This document shows, piece by piece, positions 51,803 to 63,254 of a stretch of DNA of 64,000 bases. The stretch comes from Vanilla planifolia (taxonomy: Eukaryota > Streptophyta > Magnoliopsida > Asparagales > Orchidaceae), in NCBI GenBank assembly GCA_023846275.1, contig JAIUJO010000190.1:758298-822297 (forward strand), given 5' to 3'. Each line of letters begins with the position of its first letter. Positions within the stretch are counted from its first letter, which is position 1. The position numbers and the translations under genes were made by a program. The notes below the pieces were generated by a model. That model was not told where the DNA came from and did no database searches. It saw nothing but the letters and a program-made list of their open reading frames with translations.

Positions 51803-52891
51803 TTTTCCTTATCATTAATTTTTCTGATAAATCATAATTGATTTGAATATATTAATTTTTAAAAATTAATTTATTATAAATGATAATTTATAACTTCCAT
51901 TTTAATTGTTAATTATCATTAAAAACATTATGAAAATATTGTTAATTTCATAAATAATAAACATAAGACCTCAAACGATAAAATAAAATAATAACTTTAA
52001 TCTAGTTTAATATTAATGATAAATATTATTTATTTTTGCATAATAAAAATCATACGAAGATAATATGTTAGAATAATTACATTATTTGTTTTTTGTTAGA
52101 ATTTTTTTTTTAAGTATGACTAAAATAATATTAATTTAATATTCAAAATTGTTATAAAATATTTGAATTATTTTAAAATAATAATAAACATAAATAATTT
52201 ATTATATTATCTATTTTTAAAAATTATATATTTTTGACAAGCTATATTTTGTAAATATTATAAGTTTGTCTTTAAGATTTCATTTTTATTTAATTATTTT
52301 TTAATTTTTTTCTCTTCATCTTAATATCTCTCGAATTCTCCGACTTCCTCCTTCCGCCTATTATCATTCTCTTTTTTCTGATCCTTCTCCGACCTCTTTC
52401 TCTCTCCTATATCCTTCTCTCACTATCATTCTCTACAACTTTTTTTCTCTATATTTTGCTCTTATCAATCCATTTATTTTTATCAGTTTTGTAAAATAGC
52501 TATATGTATTTTTATTATCTTTTTGAACCCATTAATAAATTATATTTTAGAAATCTCTTATGATGCATAAATTAAAATATAATTTTCAATCTTAATATAT
52601 ATTTAAACATTTATATTTATGGTTTATTAAATTTTTTATTTATAAGAATTTAATATAATTGAAAAAATTCTTAGGTGTTAACTTCTACATTATAGAAAGT
52701 AAAAGTTTACATATTTTTTTATAAATTTTGTATTCATTTTATATCAATTAGATATTAAAATTAAATTATATTATGACATATATAATAAGCATAATTGTTT
52801 TTAAAAGAACATATGGCTAACAAATTCTAAAGTTTTAGAATTGTTTCAATTATATTCAACAAAATATTATAACAACCACAATTATTTTTCT

Positions 52892-53019
52892 ACTATATGC
52901 TTGTGGGAACACAAAAACATTATTGTGCTAGAGCTCGTTAGAAATATTCAACGAAGCTTGCCTGGCTTAGAGTTGTATTGGGATGGAAAACTTATTAACA
53001 AGTCCTCATGTTGTAAAGA
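52892..53019 (+). pseudogene. 5S rRNA-like segment, plus copy 27
   Basis: ATATGCTTGTGGGAACACAA, GCTAGAGCTCGTTAGAAATA, GTTGTATTGGGATGGAAAAC and AACAAGTCCTCATGTTGTAA. A 73-codon frame at 52,841-53,062 overlaps it, but it is an RNA-derived repeat and I do not call a protein. Confidence 0.8.
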
Positions 53020-54317
53020 CAATTTCATATTCCTTCCTATAATGAACGACAATTTGTTTTAATAGCAAGTTAATATTATAATGTCAAATTATTGTAAATG
53101 ATATTTTATAATTATAGTTTTTTAATAATTAAATTTTAATAATAACATTATACATTATAACGTTTTTATGAATTTTGTATAATAATAGATATGACTAATC
53201 ATATCTTATAATAAAGTAATAACTTGAAAATAGTTTAATATCACCAAAAATAACATATATCAAACCCAAAAAATAAGGATTAACTTATGTTTATGATAGA
53301 ATAAATATGTAGTGTACAACATTTTCTAAATATATTTATATTACATAATAAAATATTAAAAATCTGTAATTGTGCCATAAATGTTAAATATTATTTATGT
53401 TTATTTTTCACATCTCATAATATTAAGATAAAAAATTAGAGTAATTATATTTTTTCTTATTTAATTAATTTTTTTAATTTTAGGTATGAATAAAATAGTA
53501 TTAAATTAATAGTCAAAGTATTTCTTTAAATATTTGTAATATTTTAAAATAATAATAAATCTCTAATATTATCATATTCTATTATTATAAAAAATTATAT
53601 ATGATTAATTGATTATATTTAATTAATATTAAATGTTTAATTATTAATATGTAACTTTTATTTAGTTATTTTTCTCCCTTTTCACACTTTCTTAATGTCT
53701 CTCCTGTTTCTCGACTTCTCGTTATCCCGTGCTATCATTCTATTATTTGTCTTTCCATTCCATATCTTTTTATATTTTTTCCTTTTGACTAATCCTCCAG
53801 CATTCTTTATTTTCTCATTTATATTTCTATTTATTTTTTCTCTTCATTAAATAATGTCGTAGAACCTTCTTCATTAATTTTCTCTCAAATTTGCTCTTAC
53901 CAATCTTTCACTTTTTATCTCTTTTAAAGAATACTTTTCTCTATCTCGATTATCTCTTTTTGAGGCCGTCAATTACAAATATTTATGAATTATCTTATGA
54001 TGTATAGTTTTACATATCATAATTATGAATATTATATATTTTATTTCCGATATTGATCTCATAATTTATTTTTTATTCATAAAAAGGATTAGATAATTGA
54101 AGAAAATCTAATATATTAATGTCTACATTTGTGAAGACAATAGTTTATGTTGTTTTTCCTTTAATTTTATATGAATAAAATATTGATATTAGAGTATTTT
54201 TTGACAAATATAATAGACATATTTTTTTAAAAGTACATTTTCTTGAAAGTTTTTAAAATTTTAAAACTAGTTCATTTTCTTCAACATAATAATCACATTA
54301 CTAAGTTTTTTTTCTAT

Positions 54318-54444
54318 TGTATGCGTGTGTGACCACATAAGTATTGTTGCATTAGATCTCATTAGAAGGCAAAAGTTAAGCATGCTTTGGTAAGAGTAAT
54401 ATTTAGATGGGTGCCCTCTTTAGAAGTCATAATGTTGAAAATAT
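54318..54444 (+). pseudogene. 5S rRNA-like segment, plus copy 28
   Basis: TATGCGTGTGTGACCACATA, TTAGATCTCATTAGAAGGCA, AAAGTTAAGCATGCTTTGGT (54,372-54,391) and ATTTAGATGGGTGCCCTCTT, then AGAAGTCATAATGTTGAAAA. The A-box is almost complete. Confidence 0.85.
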
Positions 54445-54779
54445 TTTTTCATTTCTGTTTTTTTAATTAATGACAATTTATTTTAACAACATGTTAATGC
54501 CAAAAAATTAAATAACTATGAATGATATTTTTAATTAAAATTTTAATAACTAATTTCTTGTAATAAATTTATAACATTTTCATGAATTTTATATAACAAT
54601 AAATATGACACAACGTATGATTTAATAAAACAATACATTAATATGGTTTAATATAACTCAAACTATATTATATAAATTATAATAGACAAGAATTAATTTA
54701 TAATTATTATAGTTAAGTCACAAAAATCGACTTTTTTTCTAATTTAAATTTCCAACAAATATGATTTCTATTCTTTTAT

Positions 54780-54864
54780 ATTCATGTGGATCCACATAGG
54801 CATTATAATGTTAGATCTAATTTGAGCTCAAAAGTTATGAATGCTTGAGTGAGAGTACTTTTTT
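54780..54864 (+). pseudogene. 5S rRNA-like segment, plus copy 29 (3' truncated)
   Basis: ATTCATGTGGATCCACATAG, GATCTAATTTGAGCTCAAAA and TATGAATGCTTGAGTGAGAG, ending GTAC then TTTTTTT. It stops before the C-box. It lies only 0.46 kb after the previous copy, so most of a monomer has been deleted between them. Confidence 0.75.
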
Positions 54865-56176
54865 TCTAATGAACGATAATTGATTCTAGTAACATTTTAT
54901 CATAACAAATTAAATTATAATAAATTATAGTTTAACATTTGTATTTTAATAAATAGTTGTTAATAAAAACATTAAAGCACTAACACCAATTTTATATAAA
55001 AATTTATATTACATAACATACGATATAATAAACTAGTAACATTAACATTATTTAAAATTGAACAAAATACGTTTTCGCAATTTTAATAAATTAGTTTTTA
55101 TTTATGTTCGTAATAGCAATTATATGTTGTGGGTAAAATTTTTGAATTACAATAGTGATATATTAAAAAATATTTGCAAAAAAAAATATTATCATTAATG
55201 CTAAATATTTATATTTATAATCTATATTACAACATGTAAACATAATATATTTGGGTAATTATATTATTACATATTTAATTAATTTTATTTAAAAATGCAT
55301 TATTAAAAAAATGATAAATTAATAATAAAAATATTTTTTAAGTATTTGTAATATTCTTAAATAATAATAAGACACAAAAAAATTTTATATTTATTATTTT
55401 GAAGTATTATATATGACTAATTATTTTATTTTAAAAATTAAAATTTTATTTTAAAAGATTTAACTTTTAATTAATAATTTTTCTAACTTTTCTATTCTCT
55501 TTATCTCAAATTTTACATATTCTCTTAATTTCTTCTCTCTTATTATCATTATTTTATTTATCTCTTTATTTTTTTTAACTATTTTTATTCTTGATGGCCT
55601 CTTTCTCTTCTTTATCCTTCTCTACATTCTTATTTCTCTCTTTTTCATTTATTTATTAATTTTCTCTGCCTCCTGTATATTCTGTCATTTATTTCCCATT
55701 TCATTAAATCGTCAGTCATATCTCACTGTTACAATCATTTCCTTTATTTTTCACATATCAATTCATGCTTTTCTATTTATAATAGAATCGTTATCCATCA
55801 TCATTAGTATTTTTCAAACAATTAATAAATAATATTAAAAAATTATCATGTTGCATCGTTTAAAAAAAAATTTTATGGTAGATACATATATATATATTAT
55901 TATTTGACGTTATTACATAACTTAATTTCTTATTTATAAGAGTTTGTACAAATTGGAAGAAATTTTTTTTGTAATTTCTATGCTATATCAAATAATAGTT
56001 TATATAATGCTTTCTTAACTTTATGTAAAAAAACGTTAATATTCAAATATATTATTAAATATCTATATACGTATTCCAATTGTTTCAATGTGCGCATACT
56101 TGATAATTAAGAAAATTACAGAGAAGTGTACTATCTTCAAGACAATGATCGCACAACTATGCTTTTTTCCTATTGT

Positions 56177-56302
56177 ATGCCTATATGACCACACAAGCAT
56201 TGTAGCAGTAGATCTTATCAAAACTCCAAAGCTAAGCATATTTGGGTAAGGGTAGTATTGTGATGGGTGACCATTTTAGAAATCCTCAAGTTGCACATAT
56301 TT
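56177..56302 (+). pseudogene. 5S rRNA-like segment, plus copy 30 (well preserved)
   Basis: TATGCCTATATGACCACACA, AGATCTTATCAAAACTCCAA, AGCTAAGCATATTTGGGTAA and GTATTGTGATGGGTGACCAT, then GAAATCCTCAAGTTGCACAT with seven T. The A-box, internal element and C-box are all present. This is one of the best candidates for residual Pol III factor binding. Confidence 0.9.
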
Positions 56303-57574
56303 TTTTGTTGCCATCCTTTTTCTGATAACATGTTAAAAGAATGAATTATTATAATTGATTGTTTATAAATAAAATTTTAGTAATTAGTTGTTAATAATAA
56401 TTTTATAATATTATTTTTAGTTTTATATAATAAAAAATATGTCACATATATGATATAATAAAATAAAAAAATTTATATAGTTTGATATTAAGAAAATAAC
56501 TTAAATAAACATAATAAATTTTTATAATAGTGTATTTACTACACATAAAATTTCAAAATATAGTAATATTATGTTAAGAATATAAGAAATCTAAAGTTAT
56601 ATCAATATTGTTAAGAATTTTTTTTGTTTATTATGTATATTATATCATAAAAAGATAAAATATTAGAATAGTTATATTATTTTTTATTTGACTAACATTT
56701 ATGAATTTTTGTCTAAGCAAAATAACATAATATTAATACAAAAAATATACTTTAAATGTTTGTAAACTCTAATAAAATATTAAGCATTAAATAGTTTTTT
56801 ATATTTTATTATTACAAAATATTAATTTTTTAAAATTATTTTATTTAGCATACATTATATATTTAATTTTTAAGATTTCAATTTTATTTTATTATTTCTC
56901 TCACTTATTTTCCATTATCTCAATATCTCTCACACTCTGTTTCTTACTACTCAATCTTATTAATAATCTCTTATTTGTCTCCTTTTTCTCTTCTCCGTGT
57001 ATTTCTATTTGCCTACAACTCACTTTTATCATTGCTTATTTTTAATTTCTAATTCCCTTTCTTTTTTTATTCACTTTATCTCCTACATATTCTTTCTTTT
57101 GTTTTTCTCTCCATTAAATCATCTCTAAATAATCTCTATTACTTTTTGCTCCTATAATTCGATGTTATTCTTCGTAACTCATTGAATACTTATTTCGATC
57201 TCTAACATCTCTATTGTAGCACATCAATTAATAATATTTTAGAAATCTCTAGTATTGCATAGTTTAATAAATAATATTTATATTAAAAAAATATTTTTTT
57301 ATATATATTAATAATTTAGCTTTTTTTTATATATCAAAGGTATAAGATAATTGAAAAAATCTTTTATTTTAATTTATATAATATAAAAAAATAATTCCTT
57401 ATGAAGAATTTTGATAATTTTACATAAATAAAATATTTATATTAGAATATATTATGGCACATATAATAAGCACAATTTTCTTTAATGTACATATGCTTGA
57501 TAATTTTGAAAATTTTAGAAATTGTTGATTATCTTTAACAAAATAAAGACATAACTAAGACTTGTTTTTCTGTT

Positions 57575-57700
57575 ATGTGAGTGTGTGACCACACGAGCAA
57601 TATGGCATTAGATAATGTTAAAACACCAAATTTAATCTTGCATGCACATGAGTAGTATTGTGATGTGTGACCTCTTAAGAAGTTCTCATGTTGCAAATTA
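57575..57700 (+). pseudogene. 5S rRNA-like segment, plus copy 31
   Basis: GAGTGTGTGACCACACGAGC, TAAAACACCAAATTTAATCT, AGTAGTATTGTGATGTGTGA and CCTCTTAAGAAGTTCTCATG. The C-box has one change (GATGTGTGACC). The A-box is eroded. The spacer after it is cut short at about 57,808, straight into a C/T tract. Confidence 0.85.
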
Positions 57701-58350
57701 TTTTTAATATTCCCTTGTCTCAAGGGAGATAATTTTTTTTAATTACATGATAATATTAAAATATTAAATTATTATAACTTATGGTCAATAATTTGTACTT
57801 TAGTAATTAGGTTTTTCTTCCTCTCTTTCATTTACTTATTTATTTTCTCTCTATCACATAAATTCTCTCTTTTCTTCTTCATGAAATCTTCTCTCATCCC
57901 TCCTATCAGTATTTTCTTATCTATTTTCTTTTTATCAATTTGTGTCGTTCTCTTTTAAAGAACAGTTGTCTCCAACACCATTATCTCATTTTTAGCTATT
58001 CAATATGGATATAAAAGAAATCTCCCATGTTAAATAGATAAATGTGGAATATTAAAAATAATTATATATTTATTATTTAAATTAATTACATAGTTTTATT
58101 TTTAATTTATAATAATTGTAAGTAACATATGAAAATATTATGTATTAATGTATGTGTTATCAAAAATAATAGTTTGCATTATTTTTTTGTAATTTTATAT
58201 AAAAAAATATTCATATTAGAATATATTATGACATATATATAAGCATAAAGTTTTTCTTAGAGTGAACATGTTTGATAACTTAGAAAATGTTAAAAAATAT
58301 TACATTATCCTAATGACAATAGTCATAGAAATATGATTTCTTTTCTTTTG

Positions 58351-58476
58351 TATACATGTATTACCACAAAAATATTATAGCACTTGAACTTATTGCAAGT
58401 CCAAAGTTAAGAATAACTGAGTAAGAGTAGTTTGGGGATGGGTGACATCATAAGAAGTCTCCTTGTTAACATGTTT
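58351..58476 (+). pseudogene. 5S rRNA-like segment, plus copy 32
   Basis: TATACATGTATTACCACAAA, TTATTGCAAGTCCAAAGTTA, GAGTAAGAGTAGTTTGGGGA and GATGGGTGACATCATAAGAA. The C-box core GGGGATGGGTGAC and GAGTAGT are intact. Confidence 0.85.
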
Positions 58477-59680
58477 TTTATAACCATCTTTTTCTAATGA
58501 ATGACAACTTTTTAAACATATTAATGTTAAGAAAATTAAATTATTAGAAATTGGTTATTAATACTAGCTTTAAAATATTATTACTCATTTTATATAAAGC
58601 AACATATGTTATTAATAACAAATTTGAGTTAATTTAATTTTACAATAATCTTTATATTGTTTATAAATTTTTTTTGTATAGTAAGGTTATATTATGGAAT
58701 ATTAAAAATCTAAAATTATATCATTAATTTTAAGTATTACAAAGCATAAAAATGATATTTGAGAATAGTTGTATTTTTTTTATTTAGTTAACTTCTCAAA
58801 TTTTAAGTATGAATAAAATAATATAATATTAATTGTCATGATATTTGTTAAATATTTTCAAAATTTAAAAATAATGTTAAAAATTAAATATTATTATTTT
58901 TTTATTATTATAAACTATTATATATCATTAACATAGTATATTAATATATATTATATTTTTAATTATAAAGAATTAATTTTAATTTAATATTTCTCTTATT
59001 TTTTTCTCTTTATCTCAATATCACTTACATTCTCTTGCTTCATACTCTATCTTATTATCATTTCTTATTTATTTCTTCATTCAATGTCTCTTTATATCTT
59101 TCTTGACCTCAAAGTCTCCTCTATCATTCTTTATTTTCTCTTTTCTCTTTCCCTATCACTTATTTATTTATATACTCTGTCTCATTTATCTTTTTTTTAT
59201 CTTTTCCTCTACATTAAATTATCTCTTAGTAGTCACTATTGCCACTTTGCTTTCTATTTTGCTCTTATCAATCCCTCACTTTCTCCCTATCTTACAAAAT
59301 AATTATTTTCATCAATATTATTTTTTTTATAGCCAATGAATTAATAATATTTAAGAAATCTCTCATGTTGTATAGCTCAATATACCATAATTACTAAAGG
59401 CATATTTTACTTTTTATATTCATTAGAGAATTTAATTATTTATTAATAAAAATAAAAAAATAACTGTAGAAAATCTAATGTAATAATATACACTTTAGCA
59501 AAAATAATTTATGTAAATTTTTATTAATTATATATATAAAAAATATTTAAATTATTATATATTATTAGACATAACAAGAAATTTTTTTTGAAAGTGCATA
59601 TGTTTGTTAATTTTTAAAATTTTAGAAATCGTTCATTATCTTTAACGCAGTAATCACATAACTCATTTTTTTTTCTTTTG

Positions 59681-59803
59681 TATTTTCTGCATCCACAGGA
59701 GCATTATGGCTTTAGATCTCATTAAAACTCAAAAGTTCATCTTCCTTGGGTGTGACAGGCATTAGAATGGGTGACCTCTTAAGAAGTCCTCATGCTGTAA
59801 ATC
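59681..59803 (+). pseudogene. 5S rRNA-like segment, plus copy 33
   Basis: TCTGCATCCACAGGAGCATT, TAGATCTCATTAAAACTCAA and TTAGAATGGGTGACCTCTTA, then AGAAGTCCTCATGCTGTAAA. The C-box AATGGGTGACCTC is good. The A-box is eroded to TTCATCTTCCTTGGG. Confidence 0.85.
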
Positions 59804-60966
59804 ATTTTTCATTTCCATTTTATAAAGTTATTATAAAATTCATAAAATAATAAATATGACATATAGTAAGATATGATAAAAATTAAACTTTAATATAGTT
59901 TAAGATTATGAAAAATTTATTATATAAATTATAATAAGCTAATAATAATTTAAATTTATAATAGTGTATATAAGATGTGTTTACAAATTCTAAAATATTG
60001 TAATATTTTATTATAGAATATTAAAAATATTAAATTATATCGTTAATGTTAAATATTATTTATAATTATTATCAATACTAGGTCACATAAAGATAATATA
60101 TTACCATAATTATATTATTTATTATGTAAGAGTTAAAATAGTTTTTAAAGATTTGAAATATTCTAAAATAATAACAACATAATGTTTTATATTTTATTAT
60201 TATTAAAAACTACATATGATTAACTTTTTATTTTTAATAAAAATAATAATTTAATTATCAAAACATAGGTTTTATTTAATTATTTCTCTTAATTATTTTT
60301 CTTTATCTCATTCTCTATAATATTCTCTCACTTCTCTATTCTACTATCATTCTTGATTTGTTTATTCATTCTTTATCTTATTATTATTTTCTTACCATAA
60401 CTTTCTCTTATATCCTTTACTACTTTCTTAGTTCTTCCACTCTTTAATTTATTTTTCTCTTTATCTGCTTTGCATTCTCTTTTTAATTCCTATTTAATAA
60501 ATCATCTCTTATTTCTCTCTTTTATTATTATCTTCTCTATTTTCTGTTATGAATTGTTGCCCGTTTCTCTTTCATATAGAATAATTATCTCCATCACCAT
60601 TAGCATTTTATAATCCCATCAATTAACAATATTAAAGAAATCTCTCATGTTGTATTTTCAATGTATAATTTTTATGCCTAATATATATATATAAATTTAA
60701 TTTATTACATATTTTAAATTTTAATTTATAAGAATGATAAAATAATGAAAGAAAATGTTCTCTATTAAAATCTATATTACTAATTATAATAATTTAAATA
60801 ACTATTTCTAATTTTATAAAAAAAAATGTTTATATTAGAATATATTATGACACATACAAGCATAATGTTTTTATGACACACATGTTTGAAAATTTGAAAA
60901 ATTATAAAAATGGTACATAAATATGAAGATAATAATAATCACACAATTATAAATTTTTGTATTTTA

Positions 60967-61092
60967 TGTTCATAAATGCTGACTTGACCATTATAGCACA
61001 GGATCTTATTAGAACTCCAAAGCTAAGCATACTTCGGTAAGAGTAGTGTTTGAATGGGCGACATTCCGAGAAGTCATTATTTCGCACATATG
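60967..61092 (+). pseudogene. 5S rRNA-like segment, plus copy 34
   Basis: AGGATCTTATTAGAACTCCA, AAGCTAAGCATACTTCGGTA, AGAGTAGTGTTTGAATGGGC and GACATTCCGAGAAGTCATTA, ending TCGCACATATG. It has retained or new CpG sites in three places. The insertion region is shortened here. Confidence 0.85.
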
Positions 61093-62221
61093 TTTTCATA
61101 TCAATCATTTTTCTAGTGAATTTTGATTAATTTGAAAATATTAATGTTAAAAAATTTAATTTTTATAATTCAAAACATTAAATTACCATTTTTATAATTT
61201 ATTATTAATTATTATTTTTAGTACCATCATAACAATAACAATATTAGATCACAGAATATTAAAAAATCTAAAATTGTATCATTAATGATAAATATTATTT
61301 ACCTTTATTAGGTACATTACATCATAACATATAGTATGATGAACAAATTGTGTTATTTTTAATTTAATTATTTTTTTGTTCTAAGAATTAATAATTATAT
61401 AATATTAATAATGTAAAGATTCTTTAAGTAAAAGTAGTAATCAAAATTAATATTAAATATAAATACTCTTCATAATTTTGCACATAAAAAACATTAAATA
61501 TCATTAATTTGCTATATTTAATAAATATTATATGATTAATCATTAAGATATAACTTTCATTAAATTATTTCTTACTTTTTTGCTTTATCTCAATATCTCT
61601 TAGCCTCTAACATAGTACATTATCTTATTATCATTGTGTTACTTGTCTATTCATTCGCTATTTCTTTTGTTTGCCCTCAAACAATCCCTATTGTCCTATA
61701 ATTTCTCATTTCTTTTGTATTTTACTTTTTTCTATTATCTCTATCTCTTATATTTCTTACTTTTTCTTTTAATTAAATCATCTTTAAATAATGTATATTT
61801 CAATTTTCTCTCTTTTTTGCTCTTACTAATCTATGACTTTCTCTCTATATTATAGAATAGTTATTTTTATTTTCACTATCTCTATTACAACCCTTCAATT
61901 AATAATATTTAAGAAATATCTTATGCTGCATAGTTTACTATTTAATATTTATAATAAATATAAATTATTTTATTTACATTTATTATGTAATTTTTCTTTT
62001 TATTTATAAAAAAGATAATATGATAGATGAGAATTCTTATGTATTTATGTATATTTTATAGAAAGATAATTATTTAGTTGAATTTTTTTTATTTTAAATA
62101 AAAAAAATATTTATAATAGAACATATAATTACAAATATAGTAAGCATAATTTTTTACCATTACATATACTTGATTATTTTGAAAATTTTAGAAATTATTC
62201 AATATCTTCAAAACTATAACC

Positions 62222-62332
62222 ACATGTGCTTTATGGCACTAGATGTCATTAGAACTCAAATTTTTTAGCTTAGTTAGATTGGTGAGGTATTATATTGGTC
62301 GACCATGTTAGAAGTCCTTATCTAAGAAATAT
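62222..62332 (+). pseudogene. 5S rRNA-like segment, plus copy 35
   Basis: CTTTATGGCACTAGATGTCA, TTAGAACTCAAATTTTTTAG and TATATTGGTCGACCATGTTA, then GAAGTCCTTATCTAAG. The 5' end is truncated and the A-box is lost. The C-box is replaced by TTGGTCGACC. It is the last 5S-like copy in the window. Confidence 0.75.
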
Positions 62333-63254
62333 TTCTTCATATTCCTTTTTCTAGCAAATGATCGTTTTTTTTGTTAATGATAACTATTATGTCGATGTAT
62401 CATTTATATTACATCATAAAAAGATCTTATATTTAAAATAAATTATTATTATTTAATTAATATTTTTATAATTTTAATTATGATAAAAATAATATTAAAT
62501 GAATGATGAAAATATTATTTAAATATTTGAAATATTCTAAAAAATAATAAACCTAAAATATTTTTTATATTTTATTATTATAAAATACTATACATGATGA
62601 ACTAGTTATATTTAACAGATACAATAAATTTAATTATTAAGATTTAACTGTTATTTAATTATTTCTCTCTCATTATTTATTTGACCTCTACACCTCACAT
62701 ATTTTACAACTTTCTTCTCTCTCTTATTATCATTTCCTATTTAGCTCTTCCTTCTTTATCAATTTATATTTTTCTTAGCCTCTCTCTTATCAATTTATCT
62801 CTACTTTCTCATTTTTGTCTCTTTCATTTATATATTATTCCTTTTATCTCCTTTATTTTCTTTTTTGCCTATTCATTAAATCTTCTGTGATCTTTGTCTA
62901 TCACTGCTTGCTTCTCTATTTTTTGTTAATCAATTAATGTGTTTCTTTCCCTCATTGAATAGTTATCTCAAACCTGTTATCACATTTTGAATCAATGGAT
63001 TAACAATATTCAAGAAATATCTCACCTTGCATTGTTTAATATATAATATTTATTTTAAATGTATATTTATCATTTATATTCTTTATATAATTTTTTTTCT
63101 AGTAATAAAAATTATAAAATAATGGAAGAAAATCTTATATACTAATGTCTAAATTATCAAAAGTTATGGTTTACGTTTGTTATTCTTAATTTTAAGTAAA
63201 TAAAATCTTCATATTATGACACGTTATTACATATATAATAAGGAAAACGTTTTT

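Noticed and set aside
12856-62332. Functional 5S rRNA genes
   Set aside because: Every copy departs heavily from plant 5S, shares an insertion near the 5' end, and has lost the complementary 5' and 3' ends that form helix I.
5488-62890. Many 60-127 codon frames encoding Leu/Phe/Ser/Ile-rich, membrane-like peptides
   Set aside because: They coincide with the C/T tracts (minus strand on the left, plus strand on the right), where TCT, TTT, CTC and ATT codons dominate and stop codons are rare. Lengths and starts vary between monomers. They are composition artefacts, not membrane proteins.
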